Of a DNA stretch of 64,000 bases, positions 49,050-61,620 are shown in pieces. Positions within the stretch are counted from its first letter, which is position 1; the number at the start of each line of letters is the position of its first letter. The stretch is from Lunularia cruciata (taxonomy: Eukaryota; Streptophyta; Marchantiopsida; Lunulariales; Lunulariaceae), in NCBI GenBank assembly GCA_948567375.1, contig OX419760.1, forward strand, positions 37,510,001 to 37,574,000. The letters are read 5' to 3'. The notes below the pieces were generated by a model. It ran no database searches. It saw only the letters and a program-made list of their open reading frames with translations, and was not told the origin of the DNA. The translations under genes were made by a program, and so were the position numbers.

Positions 49050-51060
49050 GTTTGCACATAAAGTTACATATATCCTGTCTATATCATAAAATAAAAATAT
49101 ATGCTTTTATTACAATTCCAAATCTTGTTAAAGCTAATTGGATTCATTTTTTAATTACATATATTGATACTTTCAATGTAGCTATAGGACATAATCTTAA
49201 TCAATTAGACCAAGATAAATATCATCCAATACCTTATACCAATAGACAAATGGTTTGAGCAATTAGGCCAAGATAAAGATCATCTGATAAGTTATACCAA
49301 TAGACAAATGTTTGAGCAAAGAAAAACTATTTGGTGATAGAAAGGGAGGATTTAGTACTAATTTTTGGTCTCAAAAAGTTTCAGCACTACTTGATTGGAA
49401 GGAATACCAAAATTTTCATAGATCACACTGGACTTGAATACATTTTACTAAGCCAAATCTGGAGAGGCTAGCAAGGTGGATGATACTCTTATTTGAATAT
49501 AATTTTAAAGTTGAAGATAGTCCAAGAAAGAAACATAAAAATATTGATTTGTTATCATGTGCCTATGATCATGTTTGAGTTAGCCAAGAGATGAATCCTT
49601 TGTGGATGAGGAGCTTATGACTCTTTTAATCACTCAAGAGGTTCCCATGAAGTAAAGGAGATTGTGTACTTTGTTACAAGTAAATACATGCTAAGGAGAA
49701 GAAGATCCTTGTGATAAGATCTAGATCTTACACCATGGGGAAAATATCCTTTTCACCAAGGAGCAGATCAAAGAGTAGTGGGTAAGGAGAAGTCTATCCT
49801 ACTCATGGTATAGTTTCATGATGGTTTGGTATGTACAGATCAAAGAGTAGTGGTTAAGGAGAATTTTATCCTACTCATGGTATAGTTTCATGATGGTTTG
49901 GTATGTGGAGATCAGAGAGTAGTGGTTAAGGAGAATTCTATCCTACTCATGAAGGAGTTTCATGATGGTTTGGTATGTGGAGGTTACTTTTCAAGAACAA
50001 TGAACTCTTTCAAGATTCTAAAGGCAAGATTGCATTAAAGGGCGAGTTTCAAGGATTGTCTTGATTATTGCAAAATTTGTAATATTTGTGAAGCTTTTGC
50101 TAGGAAATCCACCACTACTCCATCTCTTAAATCACTTTCATTACTAGGGCCATTTGAGAAATGTAGAATTGACTTTGTCTATTTTCTCAATAGAATACCA
50201 AGGAACAATTGATATATTTTGGTAGGTATTGATTATGTTACCAAGTGGGTTGAGGGTTGACCATTGAGAGTCAAGAATAAAGATGAAGTTGGTAGATTTC
50301 TTTATGAATTCATCATGATTAGATTTGGTTGTACTTTTGAATTGGTTTTTGATCAAGGAGAAGAGTTTATATAGAGTATCATTGTAGCAATGCTACATCA
50401 TTTCTCTATCACACATAGAGTGACTATATCTTATAAGTCTTACAAGTATACTCCAATGGTTTGGTAATGAGAACCAATCAAACCTTACGTATGATGTTTG
50501 CTAAAGATCCAAAAAAGTAGGGGTTCAACATCATTGAGGTTTTATGAGAATACAAGATAAACATGGATATATCTTACTGGATCTTGTTGTCTATTTCATT
50601 TTGTATGTGGTTTTGAGTTCACTTCATCTATTCACTTTGATCTTTCTATCTTCCAAAGCAGTTATAAAAAACTGAGGAAGGTACAAGGAGGTGATGCAAA
50701 GAAACTAATGAAGGATTAACTCATGCAATTGGAGGAGGCAGGAAGCATTGCTATGGTTCAAGTGGAGCAAGGTCAAAGGAAAAAAAGGAGAGTTCAGACA
50801 AATGGTTAGGTAAGAAGATAGTAGAGATTTTTAAGGAAGGTGATTGGGTAATGCTATTTGATTCTATTTGATTCAAATGGGAGCAAGAGAAGTTTCTACC
50901 TATGTACTTTGGACCTTTCATAGTGGAGAATATGTATGGTATACACCTATAATCCTAAGAAGTTAAGAAGAAGATAGTTTGATAAGATCAACCATTATAA
51001 GTTGAAGCTATATTGTAGAAGCTAAAAGTATTTTCACTTTGAGTACAAAGTGAAATCTTA
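49050..51060 (+). pseudogene. Third Ty3/gypsy element: RNase H and integrase remnant
   Basis: RNase H pieces are TFNVAIGHNLNQLDQDKY at about 49168 and, around 49375-49570, a DHTGLEYI-like stretch followed by ARWMILLFEYNFKVEDSPRK. Integrase pieces include DYCKICNICEAFARKSTTTP (about 50060), ILVGIDYVTKWVEG (about 50218), RFGCTFELVFDQGEEF (about 50320) and SYKSYKYTPM (about 50432). A C-terminal FKWEQEKFLPMYFGPFIVE follows at about 50875. The KTP-LER-type RNase H wording sets it apart from the two chromovirus families. Neither LTR was identified and many stops are present. Confidence 0.8.
49764..49979. repeat. Threefold tandem repeat of 72 bp within the integrase remnant
   Basis: Units start at 49764, 49836 and 49908, with landmarks 'gatcaaagagtagtgg' and 'ttcatgatggtttggtatgt'. 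The unit is a multiple of three, so the frame is kept across copies. A 58-bp duplication lies nearby at 49200-49316. Confidence 0.9.
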
Positions 51061-51689
51061 ATCTAAGATCAATGTAACATCCATTGGTGCATGTTTGCTC
51101 TATTGGGATTCTAGTTTGGTATTGCAATTAGTTGAAAGATATTTTTTATATGGATTTTAACTGGATCTAAACTAATTATAATTTGCAAGAGTTAGTCATA
51201 GCCAAGATAAAGGTGGTATTATTTTACAAGAGCTTGAAAAAGTATACCACTAATTTTGACTTTAGTGTATTGACTTTATATTTGTCTTAAATATTGGCTT
51301 TGAAGAAAGAGTTGAGAACTCTCAGATCCATATGCCTTTTTATGTGTATTGTAATATAACCCAAGGACAATCCATGTGAATGAATCCTTGATTAATTGTT
51401 GGGTCAAGATAAGACCACATACTTATATGAGATTATTCCCTTGAGTTTGGCTATTCTTTTAGACTTTTAACTTTAGATTACATTTAGCCTAGTAAATTTA
51501 GTTACTTTAGTGATTAGTACTTTTATGTGTAAGTAAAATGGCATATTATAGGAATCTAAAAAATAAGACCATTGTAATGACTATCATAGAGCTCTTTTTA
51601 ACACCCCATTGAATGACTTATCTATTGAGAAACAAGCCATCTTCTTTGAGTGTTTATTTGCAAGAGAGGTAATTTAGGTGAGACCCATC

Positions 51690-52140
51690 TTCTATGACTA
51701 CACATGTCATGCCATTTGTAGCGTCACACCTAGATTGCTTGGACTCTAGAGTAGTAGTGTTGGTATTCAGGAGTATTTTGGTAGTTACTCATAGACTACT
51801 TGTTGATGGTTAGATTTTTTGTTTGGGGTATTGACTACATGGTGAGTCCCACCATCACTTAGCATTGTTGGGTGTGCTTTTAGCAGGATCGTTAGGGTCC
51901 TAACTTGAGACCTAACTCAAGTCCAAGGGTATACTTTTGAAGTGTAGCTCCAGAGAGCTCACTTCTCTGTTGTTGAGTGTTTGAGTTCTTGGCTATGGTG
52001 GACAGAGGCCGGCAAACATCACCTGGATTCTCTTAGCAAGAGTGGGTGTGGCTTGACTGTAATCATTGCCTAGTTGTTGGCAGATTTTGGAGTGACAGAT
52101 CATAAACTGATCTGATTGAGTGTGATTTGAGTTGTGTAAA
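51690..52140 (+). repeat. LTR fragment related to the LTR at 1393-2340
   Basis: It aligns with 1490-1870 in the same orientation (shared 'tattttggtagttactcata', 'gagagctca' and 'gttcttggctatg'). The expected TGTTGCAC start is absent, so it is truncated at the left. It lies on the same strand as, and about 5 kb upstream of, the gag at 57.1 kb, so it could be that element's 5' LTR. Confidence 0.6.
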
Positions 52141-52625
52141 CAAACTGATTACATCAGAGGAGTGAGGTCAGGGGGAAATTGGGTGCAAGGACTAAAGATG
52201 TTGGTGGTATCTCCAAGCCTTGTTGGTTGTTTGTAGCTCAATTGTAGTCTAGAGTTACTCTGAGAGTGATCGTGTGCAAAAGGTCTTTGAATTGATGCAG
52301 ATTTGGCAATGAGGCAGATGGTGTGTGGAAGCGCTTGCTAAATTTCAAGAAAAGTTGTGATTTTGAGCTTAGGAGTGAAAGTAGGACCAACTTGGTGTGA
52401 GTTGAGTTTTCACTTTTTGGGAGCTCAAAAAGTGAAATTGAAGGTGGAGTTGAGAACCCATCCCCATGAATTTGTGATTTGGAGAAATCCATCATTTCAA
52501 GTTGGCTTTAGTGGAGAGTTAGTGGTGTCACGAGGTTTTTCTGGTCTCGAGAGTGCACCAGGAACCTGGCTGCTAGTGCTTAGATTGCTTTTGTTGTCAA
52601 TGACTTGAGACTTCTAGTATTCCGA

Positions 52626-52674
<49 letters not shown>

Positions 52675-53130
52675 TCCGATATGGTTGGCAATCTCATCCT
52701 TGATAGGGCAGGTTGTTCTAATTGCTCCCAGGTAGGCTTCTCCTAGGGTTTGTATGTTGGATCTCACAGATTAATGCTAATCTTCACAGAACTGTTGTGT
52801 TCAATTGTGTTTTGCCACATGGCTCTACTCCTATTTAGTCTTATTTCTAGTTCTCTTTTAAGCTCGGGTTTGCAGTTTTGGATTAGATGGATTGCTCGGA
52901 CGGGTTCTGATGAGATTTATAGAATAGTCACAAGCAAACTAATCGTGATTAAACCCTGGCATCTAGATCATTGAACTATGTCAATCACATAGACTGGACC
53001 AAGAGCTCCTAAAATGGAGTCCTTTTCTTGACAATATTCATAATTCAGAGTGCACACATTTGTTCACGAATCATCATTTTAATCAGTCATGCAGTTATAA
53101 GTTGGATGAAGGCAAACAGTCCTTTTCTAT
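52141..53130. other. Gene-free stretch with a CT microsatellite
   Basis: A (CT)n tract lies at about 52625-52671. A 9-bp hairpin (CACTTTTTG / CAAAAAGTG) lies at 52411-52434. No coding sequence recognised; it may be the leader of the 3' neighbouring element. Confidence 0.5.
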
Positions 53131-55620
53131 GCAATGACCAGGCCTAGCTCATCAACTGTCCAATCAACTCATTCTAGCAAATCTTTCCATCCTTGTCCAA
53201 TCACAAACAAACAACCTTCTCAACCTCTTCTCTTCTATGCCATGCCACAATTAAGACAAAATCACTCTAGGAATTTTGTTGGTCGCCTCTGCCTGGCACA
53301 ACCAAGCATTTCTCTCTTCCTATTGCCCAAACTTTCCCCTCAAAGGTTCCCCTATCTGGATCTCATTTTCTCATTTGATGCATCATCTCTCTTCCTTCTC
53401 TCTGCTCATACAAGCAATATCTCTCACTTTTGAAGTTCTCCACCATAACCCTTCAGCCTGCCAGGAAACAAGGAATTCTTCTCTCCCTCTGCTTTTGCAT
53501 ATCCAAATGCCTCCCTTCCGAGATTTCTCTCCTTTGCAGCCTTTGTCAAAACCTTCACCTTCTTTCCTTAAATCCTCTCTGGCCTTGTTTCAGCCAAGGA
53601 CCTCCTTCCTGACCAATCAAAGCTTCTCCCAAACCCTTTTATGGCCCTTCATTGTCAGGACTTCTCTCTTTGATCTCTTGGAGCATCCTTCAAAGTTCAA
53701 GTGTCCTATCCATTTGCCAAAGAAAAGTCCTTCAGCCTGTTCATTCGAAGCATCTCCATTCACTATCAAGACTCCTCTCTGATTTCTAGAAGCACTCTCC
53801 AAAGCCCTACTTCCTATCCATTCATTGTCAAGAGCTCCTCTCTGATCTCAAAGCATTCTCCAAAGCTCTAATGTCAATTCACTATCAAGAGCTCCTCTCT
53901 AGCAAGATTTCTCTCTTAAAGCATTTCTCTCAAAGGTCTTCCTATCTGCATCCATCAGCAAAACATCTTCTCTCAAAGCTTCCCCTTAAACCCTACAGCT
54001 TTGTCTTCTCTAGCAAGATTTCTCTCTCAAAGCATTTTCTCTTGAAGTTCATCTTGTTAAAATTTCATTCTTTGTCCAAGTTCCCAGCTCATGCACATTT
54101 GCACTCCTTTGAGAAAACTCTTTCTCCTCCTTACCCTGCACTCTCAAGCCTTCATTTGAAATTTCATTCTTTGTCTTGTGAGCCGGCCTGTCTCTCACTT
54201 AGGATGAACCTCTGATGGCTATTATGGTAGCGCACCATGGACTAAGAAGGCAAGGAACCCCAACTCCATCATACTCACTCCAAGGCTAACACTCCAAGAC
54301 TCAAGACATTGCTCACTAGAGAACTCAATAAGAGAGAGATAGTTGCAAATGAAAGGATGATGAGTACCTCCTCACCCCTTGTTTATATACTTGTGAAATA
54401 GTTACGCACCAAAGTTACTAATTATTGGAGTAACTCAAGTTACTAGGCTAAAAGTCAAAAAAGTCAAAAAGTAGAAAGGAATATGCATTCACATGGGCAT
54501 ATTCCACTAGCATGTGATCTTATCTTGTTCCAACCACTAAGTCAAGGATTCCTTCACATGGGCTATCCTTGGACTATAGAAGAATCCAAAACAAAAAGGC
54601 TTGCATGCCCAAGAGTTCTCAACTCTTTCCTCAAAGCCAAACACCTAGGAATAATACCAAGTCAACACACTAGAATTCAAAATAGTGGTGCTCATCATTT
54701 CCACTTCCTCTAAAGTAAGGTCCCCTCTATCTTAGCTATGGCTAACTTTAGCTAATCATGACTAATGTAGAACCATCCTTTATCTCTGTATAAATAATAT
54801 CTCTCAAGTACTTGTAATACCAAGCTAAATATCACAATACCACACACATGCACAAATGGGTGTTACAGTCCAAGTTCCCTGCTCTTGCACATTTGCACTC
54901 CTTCAAGAAAACTCACTCTCCTCCTTGCCTTACGCTCTCAAGCCTTCATTCTAAATTTGATTCTCTGTCCAAGTTCCCAGCTCCTGCACATTTGCACTCC
55001 TTCAAGAAAACTCTCCACCCTCTCCGCCCTGCACTTTGAAGCCTTCATTCAAAATTTCATTCTTTGTCCAATCAAAGCATTTTCCCTAACCCTTTACTGT
55101 CCTATCATCAGCCAAAGACCTCCTCTGTCCACTCAAAGCATTTTCACTAAACCCTTATAGCCTGTCAAGTGCCAAAGACCTCCCAAAACTTTCTCTCCAC
55201 ACTCTTGGTCACTCGAAGCATCCTCCAAACCCTTCACTGTCCTATCATCAGCCAAAGACCTCCTCTATCCACTCAAAGCATTTTCACTAAACCCTTATGG
55301 CTTGTCCTCAACAAAGGCTTCACGAAACATTTCTTAAACCCTCATTTCTCACAGTCCTGTTTGGACCTTCCTCGATGCTCAAACTTTTTCCTTTCAGCCT
55401 TCAGCTTATGACACACATAAACTCCCAAGTTTTTGAACATCAAAGAAACTCCTTGCCAAAGCAAAATTAAAAGAACTCTCAAGCTTACAAGAACACAAAA
55501 CTACTTCCCGCCTTTACAATAATATAGAAAATATTTTCGGGACAATGTAGCATAAAACGACTCCCGAGACCCATTGACATAAAATCCAAGTTCCTTGCAA
55601 CAAGAAGAAGAGAAAAAAAA
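53131..55620. repeat. Pyrimidine-rich array of imperfect tandem repeats
   Basis: Units of about 100 bp ('gcacatttgcactccttcaag' type) start near 54078, 54871 and 54970. Units of about 140 bp ('cctatcatcagccaaagacc' type) start at 55101 and 55241. The plus strand is strongly C+T rich. The open frames here are by-products of composition. Confidence 0.7.
54177..54867 (+). mobile_element. Probable solo LTR inserted in the pyrimidine-rich array
   Basis: It begins TGTGAGCC and ends TGTTACA. It splits a 100-bp tandem unit exactly at 'tttgtc|caagttcc'. A TATA box (TATAAATAATATC) lies near 54799. Flanking GTC is shared, but a full 5-bp target duplication is not clear. Confidence 0.55.
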
Positions 55621-55739
55621 CTTTCACACTAAATGGCATCAAGGGTACGTGTGGGCTATTTTCCTGACGACAATAAAGGATTTGGCGGTCAGTCAAATTT
55701 AGGGATTTACATCAGATTTTTGCTGGAGTTTATGTTAGA

Positions 55740-56335
55740 TTTTGGCCAGATTTGGAAGATTTTGCCAGATTTAGAGAGTGTTCAAAGTGGCAAATTTTGG
55801 CTTGAGTTGGAGGAGCTTGGCAGATTTGGAGGAGTTTTGCCATATTTGGACAAAGTGGCAAGAAGAAAGGCCTCATTTGGTTGAATTTTGGCATTTAGAG
55901 ATCAAGGCATAGGGCTGTGGGCTATGAGAGGCTACGAAGAGCCAATGGGGATTTTGCCAAATTTAGAGAGTGTTCAAAGTGGCAGATTTTGGCTTGAGTT
56001 GGAGGAGCTTGGCAAATTTGGAGGAGTTTTGCCAAATTTGGACAAAATGGCAAGACGAAAGGCCTCATTTGGTTGAATTTTGGCATTTAAAGGTCAAGGC
56101 ATAGGGTTGTGGGCTATGAGAGGCTACAAAGTGCCAATGGGGATTTCGCCAAATTTAGAGAGTGTTCAAAGTGGCAGATTTTGGCTTGAGTTGGAGGAGC
56201 TTGGCAGATTTGGAGGAGTTTTGCCAAATTTGGACAAAATGGCAAGAAGAAAGGCCTCATTTGGTTGAATTTTGGCATTTAAAGGTCAAGGCATAGGGTT
56301 GTGGGCTATGAGAGGCTACAAAGGGCCAACGAGCC
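55740..56335 (+). repeat. Tandem repeat of 192 bp, about three and a half copies
   Basis: 'tgttcaaagtgg' recurs at 55779, 55971 and 56163, an exact 192-bp period (64 codons). Each unit keeps the same open frame (RFWLELEELG, GVLPNLDKMARRKASFG) ended by the same TGA. It lies between the LTR fragment and the gag remnant. Confidence 0.9.
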
Positions 56336-57107
56336 AACTTGCTGGCATGAGGCCAGCTAGTTTAGAGTAGATTTTGGTCACTATTTGGCAAAATTTTCCC
56401 ACCTTGCTCAATTGTGCGTAATAAGGTTTGACCTCTAGATCTCTGGTTCCTAGGTTGGTGCCCTAGCCAACTGGTCCTCCCTCACTTGTTGTCTTAGTGA
56501 CTATTCCACTATTATCTATACACTTGTAGCTTTGGCTAGGAGAGACAAATTGATTCCATTCTTGGTGATCTTGGTAGCTTAGGAAGTAGATAACTCATAT
56601 TATGTCAAATGCCAAATGGTGGTAGTCCAATGTTGATTTATGAGATAGAGATTTTTTGTTTAGGTTTCTTGTGATTGGACCTCCTCCATTCTCTACTTCC
56701 TATTTGTGCACCATGTTTGTATGAGGTACCCTGACTTTAGAGCGTTGGTGCTTTGGTGTGCTCTTGGTAGTGAGGCTGGAGTGATGAGTAGTCAAACTAC
56801 TTATGTTTCTCTTTGGTGAAGTAGGAAGTGATGACCTATAGACTGTGAGAGTGCGTGTTGTGATGGAAGGTTACAAGTTGCCCTTTTCTCTAGTGTAGTT
56901 GTTGTAGTTAGAGCTACATTAGTGGGTGATGTTTGGTTGGTATGTTGGTACTTGGTGGGGTACTTGCTATGGGTACGGTTGCAGGTTGCAATTTCTAGTT
57001 ACTTTGTCACGATGGAGTTCTTTGGGGATTCCAAAGGAGATAGTGTTGTAGTGCATAGTGGGTTTACCCTTAGTGGTGCTCAATATTAGCTTGTATCTCA
57101 GATCCCA

Positions 57108-58265
57108 ATGAGGGAGGAGATTGACTTTGAGTTGGAGTTTGTCATAAGAGCTAATTCAATTGAGAGTGCACTTGGTGTGTCTGCACCGTTGTGGGACATG
57201 GACAAGATTTATAGGGCCTCCAAAGGCCCCAAGTGTTACTCTAGTATAGTGGGTATCATTGAGTTGGATGGCTTCATCCAAGAGTTTGATAGTTGGTGTG
57301 ATCTGCAATAGATACGGAACCCAACTTTGTTCACACCCTTCATGGCGTGGAATGGGTTATTTTAGCACTTGGAGGGTTTGCCAATGGATGACTACTATGA
57401 GTCAAGAGAGCTCACTTGGAGGAGATTGAGTTATGGAGATAGTATTGGTCTCCAAATTATGTCTCCATTACTTTAGGCTTGATTTTGTAGGGATAGATTG
57501 GCAATATCTACGAGTTCTAGCTCTAGTAACGTTGGTGGATCTCTTGGAGATGGTGCTACTACAGGTGGATGTATTACTACATGAGGTGGTGTAGTACCAA
57601 GGTTTAATCCCATTGTGGATTTCTTCCAATGTTTGAGGTAGAAATACTAGAGAGTGCGGATTGACAAGCTGAGGAGCTTGTAGGAGTTCTAGCAAAAGGC
57701 TAGAGAGAGCCTATACAAGGCATATACTTGCATGAGATGGTTGATCAGTTTTACTCAAGGAGTTATTGAGGCCCAAGTGGTCCAGTTTTGGTATGAGATA
57801 CTAGACAAGGAGTTGCAATGTAGAGTCCATGATGCTACATTGTTACAAGCTACTTCACCTACTTTGGCAATGGTCTTTGGTTTGGTTGAGCGTATTGAAC
57901 TCAACATGGTGGAGGAGAGAGTAGTGACAAATAGATTTGGTAGGGAGACCTCATCTACAATTGTTACTTCTTCTAGAGTGCAATAGAGTGCACCATGCCC
58001 TGTTTGTTTCCAAGGACAAGATGGATAGCCCATATCCTATGGAGAGAGTGGAGGGCCTACTGTAGCTAGACCCTTACCTTCATTTTTGGGTCAATAGTGG
58101 CCAATGAGTGGTGGTGTTGCTTGTTGGACTTGGGGTGGACCTCACTATAGGAGAGTGCACTTAGGGCAATAGACATGATACTTCTAGTGCATCACAACCA
58201 ACACAAAGACAACATGAGCATTGCTTTAGATTTGGTCACACTATGGTACACACATTTTTCATTTT
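57108..58265 (+). pseudogene. gag of the methyltransferase-carrying gypsy element (decayed)
   Basis: The frame from 57108 reads MREEIDFELEFVIRANS, then LDGFIQEFDSWCDLQ, stop, IRNPTLFTPFMAWNGLF. A capsid C-terminal part follows at 57732-57986 (MRWLISFTQGVIEAQVVQFW, LDKELQCRVHDATLLQ). A degenerate zinc knuckle (CFRFGHTM) lies at about 58217. The order capsid, knuckle, then protease at 59.9 kb is that of a retrotransposon gag-pol. Stops and a frameshift are present. It is separated from the protease by repeat Y copy 1. Confidence 0.7.
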
Positions 58266-58332
58266 GGACGAGTTTTGAAGAAGAAGTGCCTTGCTGAAAC
58301 CAAATTGAAACCAAATTGAAACCAAATGGAGA

Positions 58333-59005
58333 TGTTGTTCAATATTCATAATTTTTGAAGATAGATAGAGCAAAGTGCTGATTTCAGTGCTTGTCGCTTG
58401 AGCTACAATTGAGCTTGTCACTTGAGCTACTCAGAATCAAGTGAGCTTGATTTTGAGTATCAACATTGTGTTTGTGTTTGTGAGTGTGTGGAGAATCTGA
58501 AGTGCAAATCAGTCTACTTGTTGGATGTTGGATTCCACAACCTTGATGTTCATTTTGTGTGTTTGATCCTAAGTGAAGTGCAATCAAAGCAATGCCTAGA
58601 CAAATCTGAGAGGAATTGTAGTGTTGGTAGTATTCCATAAATGTGAGTGCAGCGTAATGTTGATGTGAAGTAATTTTGATCATGGAAGTTGTGCCTTCAG
58701 TGGAGGGGTGGAACACAATTCTGAGGTGAAGTTGTTTTGTAGTGAAGTGCTGTCTTTGGGAGAATCTGAATAATCACAATCAAGATTTGTTTGGACAGAA
58801 TTTGCTATGTTATGATTATAGGTGTGTGAATTCGTGACAAGTTGTCAAGAATGTGAGCTTGTTACTCTCTTCTAGGTGTGGTTTCTACTTGAGAGATTAA
58901 AGAGGAACCCAAGAAGAACTAAAATTGTTACTTTGCTTTGCATTTGACCAATTTTGATTAGTATCTTTTTGGGAACAAACTTTACTTACCTGATTACCGC
59001 AAAAG
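58333..59005 (+). repeat. Repeat Y, copy 1
   Basis: This copy is the reverse complement of 61656-62300 over about 650 bp. Landmarks are 'tgccttcagtggaggggtgg', 'cacaattctgagg', and at the right end 'gtgatatttgc' with 'gttgtca'. It lies between the gag and protease remnants. It may be an LTR remnant; flanking target duplications were not found. Confidence 0.8.
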
Positions 59006-59589
59006 TGATATTTGCTAAGTTGTCAGACACACCAGTGACCAATGCTTTGACCTACACTTGGAGTTATAGAGTGGTAGAGATACTATGGCAGGTGGTAGAA
59101 GAGCTATAGGTCATGGAGGACAAGGTAGTAATGGTGGTGGTAGAGGATCCACACCTAGCAGGATGCAATACTTACCCTTACTTTTGATATACCCATGGCT
59201 ACTTGGATTGAGTAGAGATTGGCTAGCATAGCCATAACTAAGAAGAGATCAGATTTGGATGCTAAGGTTTCCACCTCATATGTGGATGATAGAGACATCT
59301 TAAATTTTATGTGTGGAGCAGCATAGGTGCATGCATATGCCACAATGACTAGGAGTGCAATACATGCTCCAAAGCCTAGAGGAGCCTTAGTGGAGTTGGA
59401 CTCATAGAGAGGAGAGGCTGGTAGATAGATCAGACTTCCCCAATATTTTACACTCTCTAAGGCACTCCAAACAACATCCATAGCTCCTAGACATCCTAAT
59501 GTAGGTATGGTAGGTGGTGATGAGGTACATGATGGACTACCTACTAGTTAGCCACTTGCTATTATGCAAAAATTGAGTTTAGCACAATG

Positions 59590-61620
59590 TTGGAGGCGGC
59601 TTAGTTGATTATGCACTTTCCATTATTCTCAACCAATGACATGTGTACATTGGGAGTTGACCTAGCTCCCATGTTCTGGTTGGCTGCCACGCTTTGTGAG
59701 AGTAGGGATGATGTGGTTCTTACTACTAGAGTAGAGGTGGTTGATAGTGGAGCTGACTTGGTTGAGGAGCATGGGATCCGCTCAGCGACCAATGGTTTAT
59801 GGTAGGCATCAACGGCTAGATTGGAGGAATTACTAGCTAGACTGGCCTTTGAGCAAGCACTATTTACACCTAGAGTTGTCCTATTGGATAACTAGGAGGG
59901 GATTTTTTGTTTGGTGTGACCTTCTTGGAAGGTCTATGCATCACAAAGGGTCTTACTAGACTCTAGTATGCAGCCCCTTATGTTGGGGAAGGTTGTAATT
60001 GTCGGTCTGGAGTTACAGAAGACCCATGTGGAGAGGTGTCCATTTCAGATCTAGACATCTTTAGGTGGTGGTTGTACACAATACATCACATGTGGAGAGC
60101 TTGTTGTTCAGATTCAGTCCAATCATCTGACTGATAGCTCTATGGTGAGAGCTCAGGCCATTGCGATAGTAGTTGAGTCATATGACGTGTTAGTTGGAGG
60201 AGTAGTGTTATACCCCATGAGTTTTAGTATTGACTATTGGGAGGAGATAGCCTCCTATAGACCAAGTTGGCAGTCAACTGAGCGATGGGTATGTTGCCTA
60301 CTTGTACGCTTTAGTAATGGCAGTCTTGGCTCACTATAGTCCAAGATCATGGCTTTAGTTTCAACTTTTAGTGGTTTTGTTACTTGGCCTGGTGACTTAT
60401 TGGAAGGGAATGCCTATGTAGAGGATACTCTAGTACCAAAGGAGAGCACTTGGATTTGGAGTACAAGTGGGATTGTTCCATCCACCTTGGATGTTCCTTT
60501 GTGGAGTTTAGAGGAGACATTGCAATAGCATGCAAATCAATTGGTGCAACAAGCTTGGAGGGGAGTCTTTGTACCACTAGGAGACCAATGTGAGGATGAG
60601 CCTCCAAAGTCTATTACCTTGACACCTCTAGATACCACAATCATTGCTTGGCAATATCTGATAGGGGGAGTATGTTTATTGAAATTGAAATTGTTCGATG
60701 GGATTAGCACTACACTAGCTACTTTTCTATAGGCGGGTATACAAGTATAGAGATAATTGTCCATGGAAAGAGATGAGATTGCTATGCAAGTCTCTCTACA
60801 TCATGTGGCACGCTTGGCATATTGATATCCTAAGTTACTACCAATGTTAGTAGTTAAGAGTTACTAGAATATCCTACCAGCAAATATTTCCTTGTTGGGG
60901 GCACAAGATTTGGAAAGACATGGTCCCATTCATTTGGTGGTTTTTGGATGGCCATGTTAGTGACATACACGCACGAGCCAAGGTCTAGGTCTTCAAGATC
61001 CCCATTTTGGTGTGTTTTGGGAGATGTTATGTTTACTACAATATCTCTAGGTTCATCAGTCCATTTCTCTAGCTTACATTTTGGAGAACATCCCTTTGAT
61101 GGTGATTATTGCACCCATGTGGTGGTAAGTACACATCAAGTCCATTCTTGGTTGGGACTTGTTAGGTTGTTAGATGTAGCCAAAGTTAGATGTAGCCAAA
61201 GTAGGATCACAGGCTCATCATCTTCATATTTGATGGCCAAACCTCTTACCTAGAGAGGTTCTACAATGTACTTATGATGGGATTCAACAACTACATTATA
61301 TCATTGTTGATGCCATCTTAGATGTTGGGCGTCATCTCAAATGGTGGTAGTGGTTGATAGGTCACCTATAGCAATGGTGAACCTAGTTGGATAGCCCAAA
61401 GTTGCTTTTTCCACACTTATGAGTTTCTCTAGCTCCCATGATTTTTGAGAGGGAGGTCTTGGACTAGTGTGGGACTCACAATTATAGTAGTTGGTGGGGC
61501 CTAACGCCGATGAGAGAGAGCAAGTGATGGGTTTTTCATTGGTATTACCATTGTTCCAACAATATTGAGGCATTCAGACGTTGTCAATGGGGAAATAATA
61601 TGCATCTCATAGGTGCCATT
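59590..61620 (+). pseudogene. Retroelement protease fused in frame to a DNMT3-like cytosine-C5 methyltransferase (decayed)
   Basis: A single frame runs from about 59590 to 61330, broken only by nonsense codons. The protease has VLLDSS at 59950-59967 (Asp-Ser, then Ser where Gly is expected), followed by ESYDVLVGGVVLYPM. A linker leads to the methyltransferase. Motif I is LFDGIS at 60691. Motif IV is VVFGWPC at about 60937-60957, with the catalytic Cys codon at 60955-60957. Motif VI is ILENIP at 61081-61095 (Glu codon 61084-61086). Motif VIII is VGSQAHHLHI, stop, WPNLLP at 61201-61251. A shifted frame carries DRSPIAMVN and then NADEREQVMGF at 61350-61545. Motif X is EAFRRCQWGNNM at 61567-61602. 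The LFDGI start and the AH...WPNLLP block resemble DNMT3 rather than DNMT1 or CMT. At least ten stops plus two frameshifts make it inactive. RT is absent downstream; repeat Y copy 2 follows at 61656. Confidence 0.85.

Noticed and set aside
53134-55411. Series of Ser/Pro/Leu-rich frames
   Set aside because: They arise from a CT-rich tandem array; the peptides simply mirror the repeat units.
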